From: GYS-P2D sp964414425
Lineage (GTDB): Bacteria; Bacteroidota; Bacteroidia; Chitinophagales; Saprospiraceae
DNA: 64,000 nucleotides
Assembly: GCA_964414425.1 (NCBI GenBank)
Contig: CAYPWL010000002.1
Location: 124,001 to 188,000 of the forward strand
Direction: 5' to 3'
The position numbers and the translations under genes are program-made. Each line of letters starts with the position of its first letter. Within the stretch, counting starts at the first letter, position 1. The notes beneath the pieces were generated by a model that did not search any database, was not told the DNA's origin, and worked only from the letters and a program-made list of their open reading frames with translations. This document shows positions 52,561-62,203 of the stretch, piece after piece.

Positions 52561-54398
52561 TATTCTACTGTTACTGATTTTGCTAAATTTCTCGGTTGAT
52601 CTACATTGCATCCTCTCATAACGGCAATGTGATAGGCTAAAAGTTGGAGAGGAACGACTGACAAGATAGGAGTTAAACACTCATCTGTGTCTGGTATAGC
52701 TATACAATAGTCTGCTAATTTACGGATGATTTTATCATTTTCATTAATTATCGCAATTACTACTCCTTTTCGTGCCTTTACTTCTTCAATATTGCTGATG
52801 ATTTTTTCATACGCACTGACATTCGTAGCAATTACAATTACAGGCATATACATATCGATCAATGCAATGGGACCATGTTTCATTTCTGCAGCGGGGTAAC
52901 CTTCAGCATGGATATATGAGATCTCCTTCAACTTAAGTGCACCCTCTAGAGCTACTGGGAAATTATAACCTCGTCCGAGGTAGAGTGCGTTACTAGCACT
53001 TTTGATCTCAAGAGCTATATACTTGATTTTTTCTGATGCCTTGAGGATTTCTTCTACTTGATCAGGGAGTCTCTGGAGACCCTCTATTATCGATAAGTAT
53101 TTATCTTCTTTTATTGCACCCCGTTCTTTACCCAGCTGTGCTGCCATCAATGTCAGTACAACCAGTTGACTCGTGAATGCTTTAGTCGAGGCAACCCCGA
53201 TCTCAGGGCCTGCATGGATATAGGATCCCGTATCAGTCTCACGAGCAATACTCGATCCTACTACATTGACGATGCCGTAGGTCATCGCTCCTAATGACTT
53301 GGATAGTTGTAACGCCGCAAGTGTATCTGCCGTCTCTCCAGATTGTGACAATAGAATGACAAGATCATTCTCGTCAATAATTGGATTGCGATATCTAAGC
53401 TCAGAAGCATACTCCACCTCTGTAGGGATACGTGCCAACTCCTCAAATAAATATTCAGCAATAAGTGCGGTATGCCATGAAGTGCCACAAGCCGTCAAAA
53501 TAAGTCTTTTTATGTCCTTTATCCTGTCCAGATGATCGGTAATCCCTCCTACTGTGATCGTGCCTGACTCAGCGTTGAGGCGACCTCTCATGCTATCTGC
53601 AATCGTCCTGGGCTGTTGAAAGATCTCTTTAAGCATAAAATGATCATAGCCCCCTTTCTCGAGCTCCTCAATCTTCAGGTCTAACTTGGTAATAACTGGT
53701 TTAGCCTCCGAATCATCTAAGTTTGAAATTGAGTAAGTACCATCATTGAATACTTCTATGATCTGCTCATCTTCTAAGAAGATATATTGATCAGTATACT
53801 GGATAATGGGTGATGCATCTGAGGCTAAATACAAATCATCAGCCCCTATGCCTAATGCTAATGGGCTTGATTTCCTAGCCCCTATGAGCATGGTTGGATT
53901 ATTAACATCCATGATCACAAGCGCATAAGCACCCACTACCTTTTTAAGTGCTTCTTTGACCGCATCGGTAAAGCTCAAGTCTCTGGAATCTCTTTGCTCT
54001 TGGATCAGGTGAGATAAAACCTCAGTATCCGTATCACTCTTAAAATGATATCCGAGATCAATTAAGGCATCTTTTAGCTCTTGATGATTTTCTATGATGC
54101 CATTGTGCACTAAAGCTATTGAACCATCATCGGATAGGTGCGGATGTGCATTTACATCATTAGGTACCCCATGTGTGGCCCATCTGGTATGGCCTATCCC
54201 TATAGTACTCCTCACTGAATCTCGAAGGCTTGATTCAAGAACGGAAACTTTCCCTTTCTTTTTAGAGACCTCAATCTTGTTTTGGTCAAAAATCGCTACA
54301 CCAGCGCTATCATAGCCCCGGTATTCTAATCTCTTTAAACCATCTATTAAAATAGGTAGCACCTCTTTACTACCATTATAGGCGACTATGCCACACAT
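52560..54398 (-). CDS. glmS: Glutamine--fructose-6-phosphate aminotransferase (isomerizing)
   Basis: GlmS makes glucosamine-6-phosphate, the entry to UDP-GlcNAc. The 612-residue protein starts MCGIVAYNGSKEVLP, so Cys1 is the glutaminase nucleophile after Met removal; LEYRGYDSAG and HTRWATHG follow. Two SIS domains carry ACGTSWHTALIAEYLFE, LLSQSGETADTLAAL and GRGYNFPVALEGALKLKEISY. Length and order are standard. It is the third gene of a five-gene block with the starch-synthase-like and DUF4270 genes upstream and DUF4290 and murA downstream. Confidence 0.97.
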   Translation of the reverse strand: MCGIVAYNGSKEVLPILIDGLKRLEYRGYDSAGVAIFDQNKIEVSKKKGKVSVLESSLRDSVRSTIGIGHTRWATHGVPNDVNAHPHLSDDGSIALVHNGIIENHQELKDALIDLGYHFKSDTDTEVLSHLIQEQRDSRDLSFTDAVKEALKKVVGAYALVIMDVNNPTMLIGARKSSPLALGIGADDLYLASDASPIIQYTDQYIFLEDEQIIEVFNDGTYSISNLDDSEAKPVITKLDLKIEELEKGGYDHFMLKEIFQQPRTIADSMRGRLNAESGTITVGGITDHLDRIKDIKRLILTACGTSWHTALIAEYLFEELARIPTEVEYASELRYRNPIIDENDLVILLSQSGETADTLAALQLSKSLGAMTYGIVNVVGSSIARETDTGSYIHAGPEIGVASTKAFTSQLVVLTLMAAQLGKERGAIKEDKYLSIIEGLQRLPDQVEEILKASEKIKYIALEIKSASNALYLGRGYNFPVALEGALKLKEISYIHAEGYPAAEMKHGPIALIDMYMPVIVIATNVSAYEKIISNIEEVKARKGVVIAIINENDKIIRKLADYCIAIPDTDECLTPILSVVPLQLLAYHIAVMRGCNVDQPRNLAKSVTVE

Positions 54399-54410
54399 GT
54401 GTTATATAGT

Positions 54411-55748
54411 TTAAAGTCTGGTGAAGGTCAAATTTAACTTCATCGGAGAAGTGTCATGGTCTGGACCATAGATAATAGTCCTTGAAGGGTCTGCCCCCTT
54501 GTTAAAGACAGATATGTAAATCAAACCATCGTCTATTCCGTCGAGGATACCTTTAGCATGTGAAGTAAAATTAAAGCTATAAGTGCTTTCGGTTCCAACA
54601 GTATTTAGTGTGCCATCAAAAACAATTTCTCTACTTCCTCTTATCACAGAAAGAGCCAAATCTTCAATCTGTACTATTCTACCGTTGCTATCCATCCGAT
54701 ACAGCCCCAGAGATAGGCTTGGTGGGAAATCAGGATTTTCTGTATTCTCGGTAGCCAGCGTAACCTCAAGTTCCGCATGGTTTAATAATATGTTGTCATT
54801 TATTCTGAGCATATCGGTGATGTCCACTCTTACGTCTACACCATTTAATCCCTGTATATATAATGGATCATTACCCTCAACAGGGATATTTAAAACCTCA
54901 GGAATCACTGTTCCCAAATAATCGTGCTCAAATACTATTGGTCTATCAAACCCTAATGGATAGTTATATACTCTCCTAGTGCTATCAGCATCCGTATAAT
55001 ACAATGAAAAGAAACTCTGCAGAGCAAGAATAGACAAGTCAAATGACACCATTGCAGACTGATTGGTTGTTCCTCTCAATAGAAATCCATTGAGCATTGA
55101 CACCAATTCTTCAGAAGTCGGTGCAACACTACCGTCAATATCAAGGGCCCGATTACTGAAATCATCATCGATAGGAATCCTTATAACATTGCCAAATTCT
55201 GAGGTGTCTAAGGATGAAGGCTCTAAGAATCTAAAAATGCGACCATCATTAGCGCTATAATTTTCGAGTACACCTATAGGTTCTTCTGCTACCTCAAAAA
55301 CAGCATCACTGTCTATCGAATCAAAACTCGAGATATCCTCAATCAACTCGAATACTTCGAAGTTTAAATCACTAACAGAATCTCCAGCGAAAAAGGTCGT
55401 ATCTAATTGTATCATCAAAATACCAGAATCCAAGGTGGCACCCTGATAATTAGGTATGAGATCTCCAAAGTATCGCATTTGAAAGTAAAATGCCGAACTG
55501 CTCTGTCCGAACACAGGATCATCAAGCTCTCCAGCCAAGTGCCTCTGTATCGAATTGTTTTGAGCAGTATAGGTCAATGTAGGCTCGCTGAGTACTGTTG
55601 TCGCAGAGATATCGAAGTCATCTTCGAAAACAACTTCCAAATCCTCATTACTCAATAGGCCAGAACCAACTTCTGTCGCTTCGCTGCATGCCGCGATAAA
55701 TAGTGAAGACAGTACTATTGTGGCGATGTAGAAAAAGTATGTTCTCAA
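54411..55748 (-). CDS. DUF4270 family lipoprotein
   Basis: The 445-residue protein has a lipobox (SSLFIAACSEATEVGSGLLS) and a beta-sandwich-rich mature part, with LEVVFEDDFDISATTVLSEP near the start and YISVFNKGADPSRTIIYGPDHD near the end. This matches DUF4270, a Bacteroidota-specific surface lipoprotein family with unknown function. It starts directly after the stop of the starch-synthase-like gene (no base between) and ends 12 bases before glmS, so it is certainly within that operon. Confidence 0.88.
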   Translation of the reverse strand: MRTYFFYIATIVLSSLFIAACSEATEVGSGLLSNEDLEVVFEDDFDISATTVLSEPTLTYTAQNNSIQRHLAGELDDPVFGQSSSAFYFQMRYFGDLIPNYQGATLDSGILMIQLDTTFFAGDSVSDLNFEVFELIEDISSFDSIDSDAVFEVAEEPIGVLENYSANDGRIFRFLEPSSLDTSEFGNVIRIPIDDDFSNRALDIDGSVAPTSEELVSMLNGFLLRGTTNQSAMVSFDLSILALQSFFSLYYTDADSTRRVYNYPLGFDRPIVFEHDYLGTVIPEVLNIPVEGNDPLYIQGLNGVDVRVDITDMLRINDNILLNHAELEVTLATENTENPDFPPSLSLGLYRMDSNGRIVQIEDLALSVIRGSREIVFDGTLNTVGTESTYSFNFTSHAKGILDGIDDGLIYISVFNKGADPSRTIIYGPDHDTSPMKLNLTFTRL

Positions 55749-56570
55749 TTATGCTTCGCTTTCTTCTTCGTCTAATAATGATTTGTAGAAGTCTAAGTAC
55801 TGTGCCAAATAATCATCTGAATCTAACACCAGGTTAGGTGCATCGGATGCATCTATCAATGACTTTAACGACTCGTCCAAATCAACTTGTCCAGATATTA
55901 ACGCATCTGCGTATTTGATCGCTCCCTCGTGAAGGATTATTTTATCTCCATCCTTGTAAGACGACAAATCTTCATTTTCTAAATTGTTAATCGTGGCCTT
56001 ATCAAAAAAGCTTTGATCAAATGTGTCTGCTAACGATCCATTGTAGGCGCTATAGATAAGTTTTGCCTTTTCGAAAATAGGATCATTACGATAGATTTTA
56101 TTGAGATAAAGCGGAACGAGACTTGTCATCCAACCATGACAGTGAATGATATCTGGAGCCCAGCCAAATTTTTTGACGGTTTCCATAACTCCTTTACAGA
56201 AGAATACCATACGGTCTGCATTATCCTCAAAAGGTTTTTCATCAGCATCATGAAATATGCTCTTTCTCTTGAAGAACTCCTCGTTGTCAAGGAAGTAAAC
56301 TTGCATGCGTGAGCCTGGCAATGACGCTACCTTGATGATCAATGGGAAATCATCATCGTCAACGATGATATTCATTCCTGAGAGACGCACTACCTCGTGT
56401 AGTCTATGTCGTCTCTCGTTGATCAAACCATACTTCGGCATCAACACCCTTACTTCATATCCCTTATTGTAAGAATAAGGGGCAAGCTGGTTTAATATTT
56501 CTGAAATTTCTCCAGCCGTCGTATACGGCTTCATTTCCTGAGTGACGAATAGGACTCTCTTCTTGCTCAT
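55749..56570 (-). CDS. Truncated glycogen/starch synthase-like protein (GT5 N-domain only)
   Basis: The 273-residue protein resembles only the N-terminal Rossmann domain of glycogen synthases: VLFVTQEMKPYTTAGEISEIL, EVRVLMPKYGLINERRH and DIIHCHGWMTSLVPLYL. Instead of the ADP-glucose-binding KxGGL motif it has TTAGEISE, and the whole C-terminal glycosyltransferase half is absent (full enzymes are about 480). It is therefore unlikely to make glycogen alone. Bacteroidota carry this short form upstream of DUF4270 and glmS, so a regulatory or sugar-sensing role in cell wall supply is possible. No panC is adjacent here. Confidence 0.85.
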   Translation of the reverse strand: MSKKRVLFVTQEMKPYTTAGEISEILNQLAPYSYNKGYEVRVLMPKYGLINERRHRLHEVVRLSGMNIIVDDDDFPLIIKVASLPGSRMQVYFLDNEEFFKRKSIFHDADEKPFEDNADRMVFFCKGVMETVKKFGWAPDIIHCHGWMTSLVPLYLNKIYRNDPIFEKAKLIYSAYNGSLADTFDQSFFDKATINNLENEDLSSYKDGDKIILHEGAIKYADALISGQVDLDESLKSLIDASDAPNLVLDSDDYLAQYLDFYKSLLDEEESEA

Positions 56571-56614
56571 TTGGTACGTTTTCTAAACAGGCTGCGAAAA
56601 TACGATTTTTTGGC

Positions 56615-58798
56615 TTAAGCGTTTTGGTCTTGATTACCGTCAAGTTTCGATACGAAGGAAAAGTCCGCTTGTTTTTTATCCATATCGACGGATAAAATGC
56701 TCACTTTAATCCGGTCTCCAATACGAAGCACCAACCCTGAGCGCATACCAGTAGCTTTGATCTGACTACTGTGGACATCAAACGGTTCATCAAAGTCATC
56801 GAATCTAACCATACCATCAGCTTGACTCTCAGTGAGCTCAATGAAAATCCCTTTATCAATGATATTGCGGATTGTCCCTTCAAGCTCCTCCCCTATTCGC
56901 TCGCCGAGATACTCGACCTGCTTATACTTAATAGACTCCCGCTCTGCACTGGTTGCATTGCGTTCCTGTGCTGATATATGTTGACACTTCTCCTCAAGTT
57001 CTGCAGTCTTAAGCCTTAGCTCTCCAACAAGATTGGCTTGAAGGATACGATGAACTAATACATCCGAATACCTCCGTATAGGTGAGGTAAAATGTGTATA
57101 GTAACTAAAACCCAGGCCGTAATGACCAATATTATCAGAGCTATAGACGGCCTTAGCCATACATCGGATGGCCATCGGTCTTAGGATGCTCTTGAGTCCT
57201 TCGTCATCGAGATTTTGTGTGAGGTTGTTAAGAGACTGAGTTATGTTCTTCGGTGTGTCAAGATTAAGTTTGATCCCAAACTCCATAGCCAAAGTCGCTA
57301 AAGTCTGCAACTTCTCTGGATCGGGAGTATCGTGGACCCTGTAGACATTAGGTATCTCATTCTTACTTTTTTTCGCCACATACTTCGCAGTCCTCCTATT
57401 TGCCAGGAGCATAAACTCCTCGACCAACTTATGAGAATCCCCACGTACTTTTCTCATGACATCTACTGGTTTCTTATCCTCATCTAAGACAAATCTTACC
57501 TCATCACTCTCAAAGTCTATCGATCCTTTCTCAAAGCGCTTCTTCTTCAAGTGCTTGGCGATTCGATTCATTTCTTTGAGTTCCTCGGCATAATCACCCT
57601 GGTTCTGATCGATCACCTCTTGAGCCTCCTCGTAGGTGAATCGCCTCTTACTATGGATCAAGGTCTTGCCAAACCATTGACTTTTTATTTTTAAGTCTGG
57701 GTCCATGATGAAGATGGCCGAAAATGCAAACTTATCCTCGTTGGGACGGAGAGAGCACAGCTCATTAGAGATGCGCTCTGGCAACATCGGACATACCCTA
57801 TCGACGAGATAAACCGAGGTCGAGCGACTATACGCCTCCTGATCCAGTGTGGTTCCAGGCTTAACAAAGTGGGTGACATCAGCGATATGAATTCCTATCT
57901 CTATATCACCATTGTCATGCTTGATATAAGATAGGGCATCATCAAAATCCTTAGCGTCTACTGGGTCAATCGTGAATATATCCCACTCTCTTAGGTCACG
58001 GCGATGAGCAAGATCGTCATCAGTGATAACGTCATTTAATTGAGCTGTTTCAGCTAATACTTGCTCAGGAAATTGTATATCAAATCCATTGGACAGCAAG
58101 ATGGAGTTCATCTCAAAGTCATTGCGATCATCCTTATTGATGGTTGCGGTGATTCGGCCTAATTTCTGATTTCGATTTTCTTCTCCAAAATCATAGATCT
58201 CTACCACTACTGCTGATCCTTCCTCTGCATCCTTATAATCTTTTGGGAGCACCTTTACTTCGAGCTCAGCTTTGCCATCATCGATGTATACTAAGCCATA
58301 TTTCTTAAGCTCTCTGAATATGCCAATGTATGCCGTTCTACCCCGGGTGACTATATCTACGACTTTACCTTCTGGTCTACGTCCTGGACGAGGCTTAGAA
58401 GATTCAATGCGAACCGTATCCCCATGCAATGCTCCATAGACATACTTCTTAGGGATATAGACATCTTGGTCTAACCCTTCGACGATTACGAAACCTGCGC
58501 CATTAGAGATTACCTCAATGCGTCCATTGTATAGATTCTTAGATCTACGTATGTCACTATTACTATTCTTTGGATTGATGCCATAGCGTCCTTGGCCATC
58601 GCTGAGTAGCTTGCCCTTACTATAGAGCGTTCTGAGTGCATCTTCAGCGGAGTCTCGAGAGTTCTTGACTCCCAGCTTTTGTACTATGGTCTTTGCATTA
58701 TAAAATTTTGTGCTCTTCTTTCTAAGAAGCTTTAAGATGGCTTGTTGTAAAAACCGTTGAGGTAATTTACGTGAGCCCGATTTAAACTTTGCTGTCAT
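56615..58798 (-). CDS. rnr: Ribonuclease R
   Basis: RNase R is a 3'-5' exoribonuclease able to digest structured RNA. The 727-residue protein has an N-terminal winged-helix region, two cold-shock-type OB folds, the catalytic RNB domain with FTIDPVDAKDFDDALSY (metal-binding Asp cluster) and GLGFSYYTHFTSPIRRYSDVLVHRIL, and a C-terminal S1 domain (GEELEGTIRNIIDKGIFIELTES). All parts are intact. It follows a small hypothetical gene by one base and a shared promoter lies at 59319-59326. Confidence 0.96.
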   Translation of the reverse strand: MTAKFKSGSRKLPQRFLQQAILKLLRKKSTKFYNAKTIVQKLGVKNSRDSAEDALRTLYSKGKLLSDGQGRYGINPKNSNSDIRRSKNLYNGRIEVISNGAGFVIVEGLDQDVYIPKKYVYGALHGDTVRIESSKPRPGRRPEGKVVDIVTRGRTAYIGIFRELKKYGLVYIDDGKAELEVKVLPKDYKDAEEGSAVVVEIYDFGEENRNQKLGRITATINKDDRNDFEMNSILLSNGFDIQFPEQVLAETAQLNDVITDDDLAHRRDLREWDIFTIDPVDAKDFDDALSYIKHDNGDIEIGIHIADVTHFVKPGTTLDQEAYSRSTSVYLVDRVCPMLPERISNELCSLRPNEDKFAFSAIFIMDPDLKIKSQWFGKTLIHSKRRFTYEEAQEVIDQNQGDYAEELKEMNRIAKHLKKKRFEKGSIDFESDEVRFVLDEDKKPVDVMRKVRGDSHKLVEEFMLLANRRTAKYVAKKSKNEIPNVYRVHDTPDPEKLQTLATLAMEFGIKLNLDTPKNITQSLNNLTQNLDDEGLKSILRPMAIRCMAKAVYSSDNIGHYGLGFSYYTHFTSPIRRYSDVLVHRILQANLVGELRLKTAELEEKCQHISAQERNATSAERESIKYKQVEYLGERIGEELEGTIRNIIDKGIFIELTESQADGMVRFDDFDEPFDVHSSQIKATGMRSGLVLRIGDRIKVSILSVDMDKKQADFSFVSKLDGNQDQNA

Positions 58799-58799
58799 A

Positions 58800-59300
58800 T
58801 TAGTTATCTATGGAAAAGGTTATTTCTCCGGTAGCCGTTAGTTCCAAGATCATATTCTTGCTACCAGATGGATCATAGAGTTGTTGTGATTCGTCTTTTT
58901 GACCGACGACTACAGTGATGATCCAGTTTTCGTCAATGGTGGCGATTGACTGTATAATGCTTTTTCCATCCGACTTGGTTCCCGCAATAATTTTTCGATC
59001 AATTAAAACGCCATTTGAGTTGAATGTAGCAAGGACATATTCATAGGATAGCAGCCCTCCCTTCCAATAGACAATGGCATGCATCTTTTCAGTCTTCGGA
59101 ATCCTGCAACACGGGATATATTCGGTGTACTCATCATCTTCGTCAGCTGCGTTCTGTGCAATGAATCTTCTGATTAATTCTGGTGGCAGTGGTGGATTAG
59201 TGCTTGAAAAATAAGTAACATTTTCTTCTGATAATGTCACTGGGAGAGACTCCTTAGAAAAGTACTTGAGGAATGAAGAAAACGATTGGCGTCGAGTCAT
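58800..59300 (-). CDS. Hypothetical protein upstream of RNase R
   Basis: About 166 residues from the ATG at 59300, chosen because the candidate promoter at 59319-59326 rules out the longer start at 59321. The N-terminus TRRQSFSSFLKYFSKESLP is not a signal peptide. The rest is beta-rich and contains two Cys in YIPCCRIPKTEKMHAIVYWKGG and the end NMILELTATGEITFSID. I do not recognise the family. It ends one base before the rnr start, so the two are cotranscribed. Confidence 0.68.
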   Translation of the reverse strand: MTRRQSFSSFLKYFSKESLPVTLSEENVTYFSSTNPPLPPELIRRFIAQNAADEDDEYTEYIPCCRIPKTEKMHAIVYWKGGLLSYEYVLATFNSNGVLIDRKIIAGTKSDGKSIIQSIATIDENWIITVVVGQKDESQQLYDPSGSKNMILELTATGEITFSIDN

Positions 59301-59318
59301 AAAAGGCTTTCTGTACAA

Positions 59319-59326
59319 CAAAGGTA
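59319..59326 (-). promoter_or_regulatory. Candidate promoter for the hypothetical-rnr operon
   Basis: Minus-strand TACCTTTG is an exact TAnnTTTG box. Its predicted start near 59312 is about 12 bases ahead of the ATG at 59300 and downstream of the alternative start codon at 59321. No -33 TTTG at ideal distance. Confidence 0.38.
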
Positions 59327-59476
59327 CTCAGCTTATTTCGATGTTCAGGTTAATAAAATGCTAAGCATTATATGTTCTTGAATTCTAATGCTTTAGGACA
59401 GCACTTTGTAAAAAGTAGACAAAATCTAAATAAGTTACGCTCCAAAACTTATGGACCAGTCAGATGATATTATAAG

Positions 59477-59484
59477 TAGTTTTG
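59477..59484 (+). promoter_or_regulatory. Candidate sdhCAB promoter -7 box
   Basis: TAGTTTTG matches TAnnTTTG exactly and predicts a start near 59491, about 16 bases before the sdhC ATG at 59507. The -33 region is weak. It lies in the 206-base gap between divergent operons. Confidence 0.42.
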
Positions 59485-59506
59485 GCTAACAAAATACAGA
59501 CAGTCC

Positions 59507-60184
59507 ATGAAATGGCTCGTTAATTTTCTTACTTCAAGTATCGGACAGAAATTATTGATGTCTCTGACCGGGCTTTTCCTCATTCTTTTCTTGATCGTTC
59601 ACTTGGTCGGAAATCTCCAGTTATTATCCAATGACGGAGGAGAATCCTTTAACATCTATTCAGATTTCATGAGTCACAACCCCTTGATTCAGTTGATTGC
59701 CAAAGGCAATTATGCATTCATCTTGATTCATGCAGTTGTGGGAATCCTGTTAGCTTTCAAAAATAAAAAGGCCAAAGGTTCAAAATATGCTGTGTCAGCT
59801 AATAATAAGAGCTCTTGGGCTTCCAATCAAATGGCACTATTAGGGACATTGATCTTTGCGTTTCTTTTCATGCACATGGGTCATTTTTGGTTTCAATTTA
59901 AGTTTGTTGGAGGCCAACCTATGGCCACCTATGATGGTGTACAGATGATTGATGCCTACAGTAAGGTAGTCGCCGTCCTGGAGCAGCCAGTATGGATGAT
60001 CCTATATCTCATAGGGTTGTTAGTATTATCATTTCACTTGTGGCATGGATTTGAAAGTGCGTTTCAGACCTTAGGTCTCAGACATAAGAAATATACACCG
60101 ATCATTAGTTTTCTCGGTAAAGCATATGCCATAGTTATCCCATTGGGATTTGCAGTATTGCCATTGTACATATTCTTCACATAA
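59507..60184 (+). CDS. sdhC: Succinate dehydrogenase cytochrome b subunit
   Basis: The 225-residue protein is the membrane anchor of type B succinate dehydrogenase, with five helices and heme-ligand histidines: LIVHLVGNLQLL, LIHAVVGILLAF, HMGHFWFQFKF and SFHLWHGFESAFQ. It starts KWLVNFLTSSIGQKLLMSLTGL, the normal opening in Bacteroidota. A separate SdhD is not needed in this type. It leads the sdhCAB operon, with sdhA 13 bases after its stop. Complex II feeds electrons to menaquinone. Confidence 0.94.
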   Translation: MKWLVNFLTSSIGQKLLMSLTGLFLILFLIVHLVGNLQLLSNDGGESFNIYSDFMSHNPLIQLIAKGNYAFILIHAVVGILLAFKNKKAKGSKYAVSANNKSSWASNQMALLGTLIFAFLFMHMGHFWFQFKFVGGQPMATYDGVQMIDAYSKVVAVLEQPVWMILYLIGLLVLSFHLWHGFESAFQTLGLRHKKYTPIISFLGKAYAIVIPLGFAVLPLYIFFT

Positions 60185-60197
60185 TCAAAGTAGATAG

Positions 60198-62195
60198 ATG
60201 CAATTAGAAAGTAAGGTACCTAAGGGGGATTTAGCAACTAAGTGGGTGGACTACAGATCTACCATGAACCTTGTTGCACCAAATAACAAGAGGAGAATCG
60301 AGGTAATCGTAGTTGGAACTGGATTGGCTGGAGCCTCGGCTGCAGCTACATTGGGAGAGTTGGGGTATAAAGTGAAGTGTTTCTCATTTCATGATAGTCC
60401 GCGACGTGCTCACAGTATAGCCGCTCAAGGCGGGATCAATGCTGCTAAAAACTATCAGAATGATGGTGATAGCGTCTACAGACTCTTTTACGATACGATT
60501 AAGGGTGGAGATTATAGATCTCGAGAAGCTAACGTCCATCGTCTTGCTGAGGTGAGTGTAGACATCATCGATCAGTGTGTCGCTCAAGGTGTGCCCTTTG
60601 CACGTGAGTATGGAGGGGGTTTAGCCAATAGGTCTTTTGGAGGGGTTCAAGTATCAAGAACATTTTATGCGAAAGGACAGACCGGACAGCAACTTTTAAT
60701 AGGTGCATATCAGGCCCTCAGCAGACAGATCTCTACCGGAGCAGTTACGATGTATAGTCGTCATGAAATGCTTGATGTCGTAAAAATCGATGGCAAAGCT
60801 CGTGGCATCATTGCAAGAAATAATAAGACTGGAGAAATAGAAAGATTTGCAGGGCACTGTGTGGTGCTTGCTACAGGGGGATATGGCAACGTATTCTATC
60901 TATCGACTAATGCGATGATGTCTAACGTTACTGCTGCTTGGAAAGCAGTCAAGCGTGGTGCACTCATGGCTAATCCATGTTATACCCAGATACATCCAAC
61001 TTGTATACCTGTATCAGGTGACTATCAGTCAAAGCTGACCCTAATGTCCGAATCACTCAGAAATGATGGCCGGGTGTGGGTGCCTAACTCTATCGAAGAT
61101 GCCAAGGCCATCAGAGAGGGAAAAAAGACTGCACTCGATATCGCCGAAGGAGATAGAGATTATTATTTGGAGAGAAGATATCCTGCATTCGGAAACTTAG
61201 TGCCACGTGATGTTGCCTCTCGTGCCGCCAAGATTGCGTGCGACGAAGGCAAAGGTGTTGCGCCCACTGGGCTGGCTGTATACCTTGATTTTGCAGCAGC
61301 TATACAGAGATATGGTAAGGGAGAAGCGATCTCTCAAGGGATTACTAACCCTTCTAAAGAGCAGATCATTGAGTTAGGCGAAGCTGTAGTTGCACAGAAG
61401 TATGGTAACCTCTTTGACATGTATGCCAAGATAACTGGTGAGAATCCATATAAGATGCCGATGAAGATTTACCCTGCCGTGCACTACACTATGGGTGGAT
61501 TATGGGTAGACTATAATTTAGAAACCAACGTGCCAGGACTTTTCGCATTAGGAGAATCTAACTTCTCGGACCACGGCGCCAACAGGCTCGGTGCGTCAGC
61601 CTTGATGCAAGGGCTTGCAGACGGATACTTCGTGATACCCTATACAATAGGACAGTTTCTCTCTAATGAGATTAGAACAGAGCCTATTGATCCCAATCAA
61701 GAAGCTTTTGATAAGGCCGAAGCAAGCTCCAAAGAGCTTCTTGAAAAGCTCGTATCAATCAAGGGAAACCAGTCTGTAGAATCTTTCCACAGAAGACTGG
61801 GTAAGTATGTCTGGGAATACTGCGGTATGTCTCGTAACGCAGAAGGACTTGAGAAAGGACGTGTGCTGATCAGAGAACTTAGAGAAGAATTTTATAGAGA
61901 TGTATTTGTGCCAGGTAAAGCTAATGAGTTTAATCCAGAGTTAGAAAAAGCTGTACGTGTTGCAGACTTCTTAGAACTCGGTGAAGTCATGATGGTAGAT
62001 GCCCTGAATCGCAATGAATCATGTGGTGGGCACTACCGTGAGGAGTACGCCACACCAGAAGGCGAAGCTCAGAGAAATGATAAAGATTACGCCTATGTTG
62101 CGGCGTGGAGTTGGAGAGATGATGGCAACCACGTACTGCATAAAGAAGAATTAAAATTTGAAAACGTCGAGCTCAAAACAAGAAGCTATAAATAA
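60198..62195 (+). CDS. sdhA: Succinate dehydrogenase/fumarate reductase flavoprotein subunit
   Basis: The 665-residue subunit holds covalent FAD. VIVVGTGLAGASAAATLGELG is the dinucleotide-binding fold, HSIAAQGGINAAKNYQND carries the FAD-linked His region, FYAKGQTGQQLLIGAYQAL and the active-site HPTCIPVSGDY follow, and NRLGASALMQGLADGYFV is near the capping domain. The C-terminal REEYATPEGEAQRNDKDY is typical of this phylum's long form. It is oriented with sdhC and sdhB at 8-13 base spacing. Confidence 0.96.
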   Translation: MQLESKVPKGDLATKWVDYRSTMNLVAPNNKRRIEVIVVGTGLAGASAAATLGELGYKVKCFSFHDSPRRAHSIAAQGGINAAKNYQNDGDSVYRLFYDTIKGGDYRSREANVHRLAEVSVDIIDQCVAQGVPFAREYGGGLANRSFGGVQVSRTFYAKGQTGQQLLIGAYQALSRQISTGAVTMYSRHEMLDVVKIDGKARGIIARNNKTGEIERFAGHCVVLATGGYGNVFYLSTNAMMSNVTAAWKAVKRGALMANPCYTQIHPTCIPVSGDYQSKLTLMSESLRNDGRVWVPNSIEDAKAIREGKKTALDIAEGDRDYYLERRYPAFGNLVPRDVASRAAKIACDEGKGVAPTGLAVYLDFAAAIQRYGKGEAISQGITNPSKEQIIELGEAVVAQKYGNLFDMYAKITGENPYKMPMKIYPAVHYTMGGLWVDYNLETNVPGLFALGESNFSDHGANRLGASALMQGLADGYFVIPYTIGQFLSNEIRTEPIDPNQEAFDKAEASSKELLEKLVSIKGNQSVESFHRRLGKYVWEYCGMSRNAEGLEKGRVLIRELREEFYRDVFVPGKANEFNPELEKAVRVADFLELGEVMMVDALNRNESCGGHYREEYATPEGEAQRNDKDYAYVAAWSWRDDGNHVLHKEELKFENVELKTRSYK

Positions 62196-62203
62196 TATAG
62201 ATT

